Positions 14,112 to 21,442 of a stretch of DNA of 22,471 bases are shown in pieces. Made by a program: the position numbers and the translations under genes. Origin of the DNA: Cyanobacteria bacterium RUI128 (GTDB taxonomy: Bacteria; Cyanobacteriota; Vampirovibrionia; Gastranaerophilales; Gastranaerophilaceae); the NCBI GenBank assembly GCA_024695725.1, contig JAILHQ010000007.1, positions 1 to 22,471 of the forward strand, in the 5' to 3' direction. The notes beneath the pieces are model-generated. The model saw only the letters and a program-made list of their open reading frames with translations. It made no database searches and was not told the DNA's origin. How positions within the stretch are numbered: position 1 is the stretch's first letter; each line of letters starts with the position of its first letter.

Positions 14112-15578
14112 ATGAAGCTTAGTGAAATAATCAGCGAAGTAAATGTTAAAGAAAAATATAATTATACTGACACGGAAATTACAGGATTATCTTATAATTC
14201 AAAAACAACAAAACCCGGTGATATATTTGTTTGTTTAAGAGGAGAACACGTTGACGGGCACAATTTTGCAGAAGATGCTGTTAAGTCAGGGGCCGTTGCT
14301 ATTATGTGTGAAACAAGATTAGAACTTGATGTGCCGCAAATTATAGTTGCATCAACAGAGCAATCAATAGCACCGCTTGCAAACAGATTTTACAATGCAC
14401 CGTCTAAGAGTGTTAATTTAATCGGGGTAACAGGTACAAACGGAAAAACAACCGTAACACATTTAATTCAGAGAATTATTGAGGCAAACAACGAAAAGTG
14501 CGCTCTAATCGGTACTCTTGGGTATAAGTTATCATCAGATGGAGAATACAAAGAGGCTAAACATACAACACCGCAGGCACCTGAACTTCAGAAAACGCTA
14601 ACCCTTATTAAAGACGAGGCAAAAATCAAATATGTTTCAATGGAGGTAAGTTCTCATTCTTTAGTTCAAAACAGAGTAGGCGGCTGCCAGTATAATTGCG
14701 GGGTGTTTACCAACCTTACTCAGGATCACCTTGATTATCACGTTACAATGAACAGATACTTTGATGCTAAGGCCTTGTTATTCAAGAGGTTAGGCGCAAA
14801 TGATTACGCAATTATAAATAAAGATGACAGTTATGCAGAAAGAATGATTTCAGTTTTAGACAGCAGCGTTAAGTTATACACCTTCGGTATTAAGACAGAT
14901 GCAGATGTAAAAGCAGAAAACATACATTTCTCACCAAAGGGTGCAAGCTTTGAGTGTATAACACCAGACGGAAGATATAATGTTAACCTATCCATGAACG
15001 GTATGTTTAGCGTTTACAACGTACTGGCTGCCCTTACAGTGGCCCTTGCATACCGTTTTGATATCAATACATCAATTAAAGCATTAGAGCCTCTTAAAGG
15101 GGTCGCAGGACGCTTTGAGATAGTTGTTCATCATCCGCTTGTTATTGTTGATTACGCACATACTCCTGACGGTCTGAAAAACGTTTTAAACGCAGCAAGA
15201 GAAATTACACCTGCAGATTCAAAACTAATTTGTGTATTTGGTTGCGGCGGCGACAGAGATGCAACGAAACGTCCTAAGATGGGTGCAATTGCTGAAGAAT
15301 TAGCCGATAAAGTTATCGTTACAAGTGATAATCCGAGAAGTGAAGATCCGCAACAAATTATCACAGATATTCTTGCAGGCTTTAAATCTGTTAATGAAGT
15401 AGTCGTTGAAGCCGACAGAGGAAAAGCTATTGAATACATAAAAGATATCGCAGGGGATAAGGATGTTGTTGTCATCGCGGGTAAAGGTCACGAAGATTAC
15501 CAGATTCTGAACGACAGAACAATTCATTTTGACGACAGAGAAGAGGCACGTAAAGTATTTAATGTTGTTTCGGTTTAG
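14112..15578 (+). CDS. murE: UDP-MurNAc-tripeptide synthetase (meso-DAP adding), MurE
   Basis: A 488-residue cytoplasmic Mur ligase that joins the third stem-peptide amino acid to UDP-MurNAc-L-Ala-D-Glu using ATP. The N-terminal UDP-binding domain covers about 1-95. The ATP loop Gly-Thr-Asn-Gly-Lys-Thr-Thr is at 108-114. Met-Glu-Val-Ser-Ser-His lies at 177-182, Asp-His-Leu-Asp-Tyr-His at 205-210, and Lys220 sits where the carbamylated Lys is expected. Asp-Tyr-Ala-His-Thr-Pro-Asp-Gly begins the C-terminal domain at 347. Asp-Asn-Pro-Arg at 406-409 is the motif that reads out meso-diaminopimelate rather than lysine, which fits a diderm wall. GAGGAGG lies 6 bases before the ATG, the strongest ribosome site in the window. 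nagA follows after 8 bases. Confidence 0.95.
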   Translation: MKLSEIISEVNVKEKYNYTDTEITGLSYNSKTTKPGDIFVCLRGEHVDGHNFAEDAVKSGAVAIMCETRLELDVPQIIVASTEQSIAPLANRFYNAPSKSVNLIGVTGTNGKTTVTHLIQRIIEANNEKCALIGTLGYKLSSDGEYKEAKHTTPQAPELQKTLTLIKDEAKIKYVSMEVSSHSLVQNRVGGCQYNCGVFTNLTQDHLDYHVTMNRYFDAKALLFKRLGANDYAIINKDDSYAERMISVLDSSVKLYTFGIKTDADVKAENIHFSPKGASFECITPDGRYNVNLSMNGMFSVYNVLAALTVALAYRFDINTSIKALEPLKGVAGRFEIVVHHPLVIVDYAHTPDGLKNVLNAAREITPADSKLICVFGCGGDRDATKRPKMGAIAEELADKVIVTSDNPRSEDPQQIITDILAGFKSVNEVVVEADRGKAIEYIKDIAGDKDVVVIAGKGHEDYQILNDRTIHFDDREEARKVFNVVSV

Positions 15579-15586
15579 AGGACTAA

Positions 15587-16501
15587 ATGAAGACAAAATT
15601 AATCATAGAACAGCATATACACGGAGCATTTGGGGTTGACTTCAATAAATGCAAGGCTAATGACGTTTTATTTGTGGCAAAAGAACTTTTACAGCGTGGA
15701 GTTGGCGGCTTTTTCCCAACCCTGGTAACTGATACTACTGCAAATATTACTCGCCAGATAGAGGTTATTAAACAGGCCCGGGCGGAAGCAACATGGGATT
15801 GTGCAAAAATCTTAGGGGTTCACCTTGAAGGTAACTTTATAAATCCTGAAAAAAAAGGAATACACAACGAAGCACATTTTAAAAAATTAACAGTAAAAAA
15901 CTATCAAAAGATTGAGGACGATTTTATTAAAATTGTTACTCTTGCGCCTGAATTAGACGTCGATTTAATTGACTATTTAAAAGAAAAAGGGGTAAAAGTT
16001 CAGGCAGGTCACTGTACAGGTTCTGATTTATCAAAATGTGACGGCACAACCCACTTGTTCAACGCTATGAAGGGAATAAGTCACAGAGAAGGTTCTACAG
16101 CCTTATCAGCACTTCTTGATAATAGTATTTATACAGAAGTAATAGCTGACGGGGTGCATCTTTCTGATGACATTTTAAACCTGACCTTCAGAGCAAAACC
16201 TGAGGATAAGATTATACTTATCAGTGATGCACTGCCTATAACATACAGTAATTTAAAAGAAACCGTTTTTGCTGACTCAAAAATCTATTATGACGGAAAC
16301 CGCGCCACATCAAAGGACGGCACTATAGCTGGAAGCACAACACTTGTTCCTGATGTAGTTAAACTTCTTAACCAAAAAGGAATGTTTAACCCCCAATATA
16401 TCGATAATGTCTATGAATATCACGGTCTTGACTACCTGGGAGAAGTTGAATGGGATGATAACTTTAATATAATATCCATTACCACAAAGTTTTCCGTGTA
16501 A
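15587..16501 (+). CDS. nagA: N-acetylglucosamine-6-phosphate deacetylase-like protein, short form
   Basis: A 304-residue amidohydrolase-superfamily protein matching NagA, which removes acetate from GlcNAc-6-phosphate during amino-sugar catabolism and wall recycling. Visible motifs are His10-x-His12-Gly, His-Leu-Glu81-Gly (metal ligand), Ala-Gly-His142, Thr-His156-Leu-Phe-Asn-Ala-Met, Ala-Asp-Gly-Val-His191, catalytic Asp214 in Ser-Asp-Ala, and Gly-Thr-Ile-Ala-Gly-Ser near 245-250. Classical NagA is about 380 residues with an N-terminal beta-sandwich part of about 50 residues before the His-x-His strand; that part is missing here. The start is supported by AGAGGA about 5 bases upstream, overlapping the murE stop, so this looks like a natural short form and not a mis-called start. 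Placement behind murE suggests peptidoglycan recycling. No nagB is in view. Confidence 0.82.
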   Translation: MKTKLIIEQHIHGAFGVDFNKCKANDVLFVAKELLQRGVGGFFPTLVTDTTANITRQIEVIKQARAEATWDCAKILGVHLEGNFINPEKKGIHNEAHFKKLTVKNYQKIEDDFIKIVTLAPELDVDLIDYLKEKGVKVQAGHCTGSDLSKCDGTTHLFNAMKGISHREGSTALSALLDNSIYTEVIADGVHLSDDILNLTFRAKPEDKIILISDALPITYSNLKETVFADSKIYYDGNRATSKDGTIAGSTTLVPDVVKLLNQKGMFNPQYIDNVYEYHGLDYLGEVEWDDNFNIISITTKFSV

Positions 16502-16532
16502 TAATAAGGTTGTGTTATCAGATGTTACTAAC

Positions 16533-16561
16533 TTGTACACAGTTGACGATTTTGATAAAAT
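16533..16561 (+). promoter_or_regulatory. Promoter of the MCE-upp-deoB run, apparently leaderless
   Basis: TTGTAC (16533-16538), 17 bases, then TAAAAT (16556-16561) preceded by TGA, and only 6 bases to the ATG at 16568. No Shine-Dalgarno precedes the start. This is the clearest of the leaderless-type promoters in the window. Confidence 0.65.
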
Positions 16562-16567
16562 AAACTT

Positions 16568-17230
16568 ATGGATAAAGAGGACAGAAAAAACCGAACATCA
16601 CGATTAAGAAGACAAGAGTTGATAGTATGGCTTATAATTTTGTTTACTATGCTTACAGTCTTTACTTTGTTTTGGATAAAACACGAAGAAGCTTTTGTCA
16701 GATATACTATCTATATGCCGGATGTTGACGGTTTAATAGTTGGATCACCTGTTCACGTAATGGGAATACCTATCGGATATGTAACAAAAACTAAGATTAT
16801 AAACGACAATGAAGTTAAGGTTGTTTTTAAGCTGACAAATCATTCGGTTAAGTTGCCACGCGGTACAATTGCCACAGTAGAGTTTAGCGGCTTGGGAGGT
16901 TCTAAATCGCTGGAATTGTACACGCCTGATTCAGGTAAGGTGCCTAATGAATTAGTCGGCAAAAACGAATATATCTATGTTGACAGGCCGAAGCGATTAA
17001 GAGATTCAATGGCACTGTTGTATCAAATGTATAAAACACTTATGAATATAATTTATACTGTTACGCTTTTCGGGCACGAAATGTCAGGTTCAGCTGATAT
17101 AACCCAAATGGAAGGGAAAAAGCCTGATTTTTCAGAATTTCTTGACTATGCTGACAGTTATATGAATGTATACGAACAAAACAGAAAAAAACTGAGATCA
17201 ATTATGTTTAAGGATAAAAAATATGAGTAA
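16568..17230 (+). CDS. MCE/MlaD-domain inner-membrane protein
   Basis: A 220-residue protein with a basic cytoplasmic tail (1-16), one transmembrane segment (about 18-37) and an MCE/MlaD domain (about 43-119), including Gly-Ser-Pro-Val-His-Val-Met-Gly-Ile-Pro-Ile-Gly at 59-70. The last 100 residues are helical and periplasmic, without the long hydrophobic pore helix of larger MCE proteins. MlaD proteins form hexameric rings that carry phospholipid between inner and outer membranes with the MlaE permease and MlaF ATPase. Neither partner gene is in the window. Its presence argues for an outer membrane. The 3' end overlaps upp by 8 bases. Confidence 0.85.
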   Translation: MDKEDRKNRTSRLRRQELIVWLIILFTMLTVFTLFWIKHEEAFVRYTIYMPDVDGLIVGSPVHVMGIPIGYVTKTKIINDNEVKVVFKLTNHSVKLPRGTIATVEFSGLGGSKSLELYTPDSGKVPNELVGKNEYIYVDRPKRLRDSMALLYQMYKTLMNIIYTVTLFGHEMSGSADITQMEGKKPDFSEFLDYADSYMNVYEQNRKKLRSIMFKDKKYE

Positions 17231-17900
17231 TACAATAACTTATAACAAAGATAAGGTAAGGGTAATAAATAACCCTGTTATATGCCAAAGTTTATGCACT
17301 ATGCGTAACAAAACAACTGACAGCCAGGGAGTAAGAATTGCGGCAAGAAAAATAACGAGAGTTTTACTATATGAGGCGTCAAAGAATCTGCCGTTAGTAG
17401 ACAGAGAGATTGAAACACCTGTTGCAAAGTTTACCGCACAAGATATTGCAGAGGATATAAAAATTATTATTTCGCCAATTTTAAGAGCCGGGCTGATATT
17501 TACCGATGAGGCAATAGATATATTACCTGATGCTTGCATAAGACATATCGGTATGTATCGCGATGAAACAACATTAAAACCTGTCTGGTATTATAACAAA
17601 GTACCTATGGCAACGCCTGACCCTAATAAGTTTTATATTTACATTACTGACCCAATGCTTGCAACGGGGAATTCTATGCTTGAAGCAATAAGGTTATATG
17701 CGGAAAAGAAAATTCCTATTAAAAATATAAAATGTATCAGTATTATTGCTGCACCGGAAGGGATATCACTAATTCAAAAAGAGTTCCCCGATATTGAGAT
17801 AATCACGGCAGCCGTCGACCAAAAACTCAACGAAAAAGGGTACATAATCCCGGGTTTAGGCGATGCAGGTGACAGAATTTTTAATACAGTTGCAGAATAA
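17223..17900 (+). CDS. upp: Uracil phosphoribosyltransferase
   Basis: A 225-residue cytoplasmic enzyme converting uracil and PRPP to UMP in pyrimidine salvage. Diagnostic motifs are Pro-Ile-Leu-Arg-Ala-Gly-Leu (85-91), His-Ile-Gly-Met-Tyr-Arg-Asp-Glu (108-115), the PRPP loop Asp-Pro-Met-Leu-Ala-Thr-Gly-Asn-Ser (143-151; most homologues have Gly-Gly-Ser) and the uracil-binding Pro-Gly-Leu-Gly-Asp-Ala-Gly-Asp-Arg (210-218). Length is slightly above the usual 208-212, with extra residues around 117-135. The start lies inside the MCE gene with AAGGA 8 bases upstream, so translation is probably coupled. deoB follows after 21 bases. Confidence 0.95.
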   Translation: MSNTITYNKDKVRVINNPVICQSLCTMRNKTTDSQGVRIAARKITRVLLYEASKNLPLVDREIETPVAKFTAQDIAEDIKIIISPILRAGLIFTDEAIDILPDACIRHIGMYRDETTLKPVWYYNKVPMATPDPNKFYIYITDPMLATGNSMLEAIRLYAEKKIPIKNIKCISIIAAPEGISLIQKEFPDIEIITAAVDQKLNEKGYIIPGLGDAGDRIFNTVAE

Positions 17901-17921
17901 CAAAAAAAAGAAGGTGATAAT

Positions 17922-19100
17922 ATGAAAAGAGCAATCATAATGGTTATAGATTCTATGGGCATAGGCGCAATGCCTGACCACGCAGAGTTTAATGATATAG
18001 CTGAGTGTAATACACTCAGAAATGTTTGTCATTACAATAAAGGTTTAAACGTTCCAAACATGGCAAAAATGGGACTGGGAAATATACAGAATTTTGAGGG
18101 GATAACACCGACAAAAGAACCAAACGGTCAATACGGAACCTTACAGGAAAAATCAAAGGGTAAGGACACAACGACTGGTCACTGGGAAATTGCAGGTCTT
18201 GTATCTAAAAGACCGTTTGCGACTTTCCCGAATGGTTTCCCTTCTGAACTTATTGATAAATTTATTGAAGAAACTAACTGCGGCGGTATACTTGCAAATA
18301 TTCCCGCAAGTGGAACTGCTATCATTGAAGAGTTAAACGATGAACACCATAAAACAAAGTTTCCGATTATTTATACAAGTGCTGACAGTGTATATCAGAT
18401 AGCTGTTGATACAGACTTAATTCCGCTTGAAACCTTATATGAATGGTGCAGAATAGCAAGAAGATTGCTTGACGAGGGTGATTACCACGTTTCAAGAGTC
18501 ATAGCAAGACCTTATAAGATTATTGACGGAAAACCTACCAGAATAGGCAAAGACAGAAGAGATTATTCTGTTGAACCGACAGGCAGAACTCTTTTAGACG
18601 AAGTAAAAGAATCCGGCGGTGAAGTTATTGCAATCGGAAAGATTGAAGACATTTTCTCAAAGGCAGGAATTACACACGCTATTCACACAGGCTCTAACAA
18701 AGAAGGGCTTGAGTTAACACTCAAAGCAGTAAAGGATGAATTAGATTTAGATTCTATAAGATACTCAGATATCGCGAAATTCACACCTAATAAGTCAATT
18801 ATCTTTACTAACCTTGTTGATACTGATATGCTATACGGACACAGAAATAATCCGGAAGGATATGGTAAAGCGATTGAGGAAATCGACGAATATGTGGGTA
18901 AAATTGTACCTGAACTTAAAGATGAGGATTTGCTGGTAATAACAGCAGACCACGGCTGTGACCCTACAGTTCCGGGTACAGATCACACCAGAGAGTATGT
19001 TCCGGTGCTTTATTATGCAAAAAATATTGAGCCAAAAGATTTAGGTTTAACTCTTGGCTTTGACAGTATCGCTGATAAAATCAGAAAATGGCTTAAGTAA
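17922..19100 (+). CDS. deoB: Phosphopentomutase
   Basis: A 392-residue cytoplasmic alkaline-phosphatase-superfamily mutase that interconverts (deoxy)ribose 1-phosphate and 5-phosphate in nucleoside catabolism. Metal ligand Asp10 sits in Val-Ile-Asp-Ser-Met-Gly-Ile-Gly. The phosphorylated Thr is Thr85 in Thr-Thr-Thr-Gly-His-Trp-Glu. Ala-Asp-His-Gly-Cys-Asp-Pro is at 342-348, and Gly-Thr-Asp-His-Thr-Arg-Glu at 352-358. Length is normal. GAAGGTG lies 7 bases upstream. It follows upp in the same run, coupling base salvage with pentose phosphate recovery. No terminator is evident after the stop; the ferredoxin promoter begins about 10 bases later. Confidence 0.96.
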   Translation: MKRAIIMVIDSMGIGAMPDHAEFNDIAECNTLRNVCHYNKGLNVPNMAKMGLGNIQNFEGITPTKEPNGQYGTLQEKSKGKDTTTGHWEIAGLVSKRPFATFPNGFPSELIDKFIEETNCGGILANIPASGTAIIEELNDEHHKTKFPIIYTSADSVYQIAVDTDLIPLETLYEWCRIARRLLDEGDYHVSRVIARPYKIIDGKPTRIGKDRRDYSVEPTGRTLLDEVKESGGEVIAIGKIEDIFSKAGITHAIHTGSNKEGLELTLKAVKDELDLDSIRYSDIAKFTPNKSIIFTNLVDTDMLYGHRNNPEGYGKAIEEIDEYVGKIVPELKDEDLLVITADHGCDPTVPGTDHTREYVPVLYYAKNIEPKDLGLTLGFDSIADKIRKWLK

Positions 19101-19109
19101 ATTATCTAC

Positions 19110-19138
19110 TTGTATATTGATAAAATTTATTATATACT
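19110..19138 (+). promoter_or_regulatory. Promoter of the ferredoxin gene
   Basis: TTGTAT (19110-19115), 17 bases, TATACT (19133-19138). Initiation near 19145 would give a leader of about 77 bases before the ferredoxin ATG. Unlike several other operon heads here, this gene has a long leader and a strong Shine-Dalgarno. Confidence 0.6.
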
Positions 19139-19141
19139 TGT

Positions 19142-19165
19142 CATGTACCTGATTATAGGTATGTG
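19142..19165 (+). promoter_or_regulatory. Hairpin at the 5' end of the ferredoxin leader
   Basis: CATGTACCT (19142-19150) can pair with AGGTATGTG (19157-19165) across a 6-base loop, a 9-pair stem with two G-U pairs. It starts at the predicted transcription start, so it may protect the mRNA 5' end. A second weaker pairing is possible between AAGGGA and TTCCTT in 19170-19200. Confidence 0.35.
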
Positions 19166-19221
19166 GCAATAAAGGGAGCTTACTGATAATTAGTTCCTTA
19201 ATAATAGTAAAGGAGAATAAA

Positions 19222-19398
19222 ATGAACGTAAAAGTAGAAGATTCTTGTATAGCTTGCGGCGCTTGCGAATCAATTTGCGACGCAGTATTTTCAATCGAAG
19301 ATAAAGCAGTTGTTAACGCAGCAGCTGTTGCAGGCAACGAAGACAGCGTACAGGAAGCAGCAGATGCTTGTCCTGTTCAAGCTATCGTAGTTGAATAG
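19222..19398 (+). CDS. Small [4Fe-4S] ferredoxin, 58 residues
   Basis: A short cytoplasmic electron carrier. Cys9-x2-Cys12-x2-Cys15 plus Cys50-Pro provide four ligands for one [4Fe-4S] cluster. Cys19 sits where two-cluster ferredoxins have the ligand of cluster II, but the second CxxCxxC is absent, so this is the single-cluster type like the ferredoxins of Thermotoga or Desulfovibrio. In those, a second extra Cys often pairs with this one in a disulfide; here no such partner exists. The protein is acidic and Ala/Val-rich in the middle (28-48), as usual for ferredoxins. The start is supported by AAGGAG about 7 bases upstream. The gene stands alone between its promoter and a strong terminator, consistent with high expression. 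Confidence 0.93.
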   Translation: MNVKVEDSCIACGACESICDAVFSIEDKAVVNAAAVAGNEDSVQEAADACPVQAIVVE

Positions 19399-19417
19399 TT
19401 TATAGATTTTAAACAGA

Positions 19418-19448
19418 AAGAGGGTTAGAGTATTCTAACCCTCTTTTT
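19418..19448 (+). terminator. Rho-independent terminator after the ferredoxin gene
   Basis: A perfect 12-base stem (AAGAGGGTTAGA at 19418-19429 with its complement at 19434-19445), a 4-base GTAT loop and a following T-run. It begins 19 bases after the ferredoxin stop. The A-rich left side means it could also stop transcription arriving on the minus strand from the small reading frame at 19447-19518. Confidence 0.93.
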
Positions 19449-19518
19449 ATATTTCCAGGATGTTAATTTTTTTTGTTTTGCCATAAATTTTCTCAACTAT
19501 TTTTTTCATTAAAGACAT
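19447..19518 (-). CDS. Candidate 23-residue basic peptide
   Basis: A short reading frame beginning Met-Ser-Leu-Met-Lys-Lys-Ile-Val-Glu-Lys-Ile-Tyr-Gly and ending Asn-Ile-Leu-Glu-Ile. It is lysine-rich and alternates with Ile/Val in a way that could form a short amphipathic helix. Support: GAGG exactly 7 bases before the ATG, a possible promoter (TTGTCA, 17 bases, TGTAAT; 19536-19564), and a stop that abuts the shared hairpin terminator. Against: it is very short, AT-rich DNA yields such frames by chance, and the predicted leader would be only about 11 bases. No homologue is known to me. It could be a small membrane-associated peptide or nothing. Confidence 0.35.
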   Translation of the reverse strand: MSLMKKIVEKIYGKTKKINILEI

Positions 19519-19565
19519 AATCATACCTCAAGTTTATTACATATTAATAGGCAATAAATGACAAT

Positions 19566-19588
19566 AAAAAAACTCCCTTTCGGGAGTT
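19566..19588 (-). terminator. Rho-independent terminator of tRNA-Arg
   Basis: On the minus strand AACTCCC-GAAA-GGGAGTT forms a 7-base stem with a stable GNRA-type tetraloop, followed by a run of T. It lies 5 bases past the tRNA 3' end. Confidence 0.92.
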
Positions 19589-19593
19589 AAAAT

Positions 19594-19667
<74 letters not shown>

Positions 19668-19742
19668 AATTCACATAAAACCATTCGGCTTTGTTTACAA
19701 CTATATTAGCAACAACAAAATGTTTTTTCAATACCTTATGTT

Positions 19743-20921
19743 TTATGAGTTAAATTTTTCTACAAGCTGGTTCATTTTTTCCTGAAATTCGTCTATCTTT
19801 ACTTTCAAATCGGGATTTAACTTAGAAATATCAATGTTTATTCGTCCGTTAGACTCTTTAGCAAGGCTTTCCTTAACGCCAGGTAACGTGTACGCAATAT
19901 TAGTAAGCCCACCTCTGTTAATCTTCGCAATAAGGTCGTCAATATATCTTTGTGTTTGCTTAGGTATATTAGGATATCTTTCAATTATTTCATCAAGCGG
20001 AGTTGAGTTTCTGTAATTATTCATACGCTTACTGGCCGCAAGATAGTTATCCCCTTTACTTTCCCCGCCTTCCGAACTCGGTTTAATGTGTTCTATTGAT
20101 ATCTGAGACGGGCTAACAAGAAGCTCTGCAATTTCTTCCTGTGATTTGTTAGCATATTTTACGATAAACGCATCAGAACAAGTTGCCGTATTCGGGAAGT
20201 TATGGCTGAGTCTTATTATTTTATCAACTTTGCTTTTATCGTGAACCTCGTCATACAGACGTCCGAGCAAATCTCTGGCATATTTAATCCTGAATCGGTC
20301 GTTATAAATATCTTTATCAATAATAGTTAAATAAGACTCAACATCCTTTTGCTCATCCTTGCTCATATTTTCTTTAGCATATTCACGAATGCTGTCTGTT
20401 ACTGCAAACTGTGAATTTACCAAACGTGCCTTCGCAAGCGGAAGATAACTCTGAAGAATTTCAGGATAGGTTAAATTCTGGTTAGAGTTACGCCTTTTTG
20501 CCTTGTTTGTTTCGTATTTTAAAAGTTCAAAAACCTCTTTTTCAGACGGGAACATATGCATTGTATAGCCTTCCATCAGGCTATTCATACTCTCGGCATT
20601 AGTACGTTTATGTATCTTATTAACCATATATCTGTACTTCTTCTGAGAAATCATGATTACATCACTATACGGGTCGTGCAAGCCGTCAATATTCTTTAGC
20701 TGTTCTTCATATGATTTATAATCTTTCTTGGGATTAGCAGTTTTACTTGTTTTTTTTGAACCTGTAAAACTTATGGTCTGTGACTGAATATTATCATTGC
20801 TCTTCACAAAAAGGTCGTACTTAGGACTTTTTTCAAGCGAAAAACTTGGCCCGGTAAAAGTTGCATTAACTGGACAATTCTGTCTGATACTAAAATTGTT
20901 TACACTAAATAAAATATTCAT
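19743..20921 (-). CDS. HNH-type domain protein with N-terminal Phe-x-Gly tags
   Basis: A 392-residue protein with no signal peptide. Near 275-308 is an HNH-nuclease-like core: Ile-Glu-His-Ile-Lys-Pro-x-Ser-Glu-Gly-Gly (276-286), Asp-Asn-Tyr-Leu-Ala (291-295) and Met-Asn-Asn-Tyr-Arg-Asn (300-305). This gives the catalytic-type His278 and a downstream Asn-x-x-Arg. The zinc-binding Cys pairs of many HNH proteins are absent. Residues 95-260 are helical and charged. The first 60 residues are low-complexity with two Thr-Phe-Thr-Gly / Ser-Phe-Thr-Gly tags (21-24, 51-54). The C-terminal 20 residues look coiled-coil. AAGG lies about 8 bases before the ATG. It stands alone between the tRNA and the divergent thioesterase operon; no defence or phage genes are beside it. 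The substrate is unknown and nuclease activity is inferred from the motif only. Confidence 0.7.
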   Translation of the reverse strand: MNILFSVNNFSIRQNCPVNATFTGPSFSLEKSPKYDLFVKSNDNIQSQTISFTGSKKTSKTANPKKDYKSYEEQLKNIDGLHDPYSDVIMISQKKYRYMVNKIHKRTNAESMNSLMEGYTMHMFPSEKEVFELLKYETNKAKRRNSNQNLTYPEILQSYLPLAKARLVNSQFAVTDSIREYAKENMSKDEQKDVESYLTIIDKDIYNDRFRIKYARDLLGRLYDEVHDKSKVDKIIRLSHNFPNTATCSDAFIVKYANKSQEEIAELLVSPSQISIEHIKPSSEGGESKGDNYLAASKRMNNYRNSTPLDEIIERYPNIPKQTQRYIDDLIAKINRGGLTNIAYTLPGVKESLAKESNGRINIDISKLNPDLKVKIDEFQEKMNQLVEKFNS

Positions 20922-21013
20922 AACACGACCTTGTTGGATTAATACCTAAACTGAAAAAAATTTGCTTTTACAAAGACTCATTATTTACAAAAGTATAAAA
21001 TTCATTTTTATGG

Positions 21014-21019
21014 TAAACT
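21014..21019 (+). promoter_or_regulatory. Extended -10 box of the thioesterase operon, leaderless placement
   Basis: TGG-TAAACT ends 6 bases before the ATG at 21026. No convincing -35 and no Shine-Dalgarno are present. This placement decides between the two in-frame ATGs: the first (21020) would lie upstream of the predicted transcription start. Confidence 0.4.
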
Positions 21020-21025
21020 ATGCTT

Positions 21026-21442
21026 ATGAAACATACATATACAGACAAAGTTTACTATGCGGATACTGACTCATACGGAGTTGTGTGGCACGGTTCATAC
21101 ATAAGATGGATGGAAAAAGGCCGTGTGCTTTTTTGCGATGAACTTGGGTTGGACTTAGTCGATTTAAAAGAGGCTGATGTTGCGATTCCGGTTGCAAACC
21201 TAAATATAAGATATAAATCATCTGCCAAAATTAATGAGGTCTATAAGGTAACAACGACCGTAAGCAAAATCACACCGCTAGCAGTAACTTTTCGTCAAGT
21301 TACGTCAAATGCAGAAACCGGTCAGGTATACACAGACGCCGAAGTCGTTGTCGTTGCGGTAAACAATAGCGGGAAATTATACAGACGACTTCCAGAGAAG
21401 CTGACAAAAATTTTTAATGAGGATATTATATGCAACGATTAA
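21026..21442 (+). CDS. YbgC/4HBT-type acyl-CoA thioesterase
   Basis: A 138-residue hotdog-fold protein of the 4-hydroxybenzoyl-CoA thioesterase family (YbgC-like), hydrolysing acyl-CoA or acyl-ACP thioesters in the cytoplasm. The family motif is clear: Tyr-Ala-Asp-Thr-Asp15-Ser-Tyr-Gly-Val-Val-Trp-His22-Gly-Ser-Tyr, with the catalytic Asp and following His, then Trp-Met-Glu-Lys-Gly-Arg. Length is normal. An ATG two codons earlier (21020) is in frame; I favour 21026 because of the -10 box spacing. The 3' end overlaps the pseudouridine synthase gene by 13 bases. Confidence 0.87.
   Translation: MKHTYTDKVYYADTDSYGVVWHGSYIRWMEKGRVLFCDELGLDLVDLKEADVAIPVANLNIRYKSSAKINEVYKVTTTVSKITPLAVTFRQVTSNAETGQVYTDAEVVVVAVNNSGKLYRRLPEKLTKIFNEDIICND

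Noticed and set aside
15152..15596. Minus-strand reading frames opposite murE
   Set aside because: They lie opposite an unambiguous murE with intact motifs, and show low-complexity Ser/Ile/Thr composition typical of antisense frames.
19668..19700. Weak hairpin after the HNH gene as a terminator
   Set aside because: Six pairs including one G-U and a broken T-run; not convincing enough to annotate.
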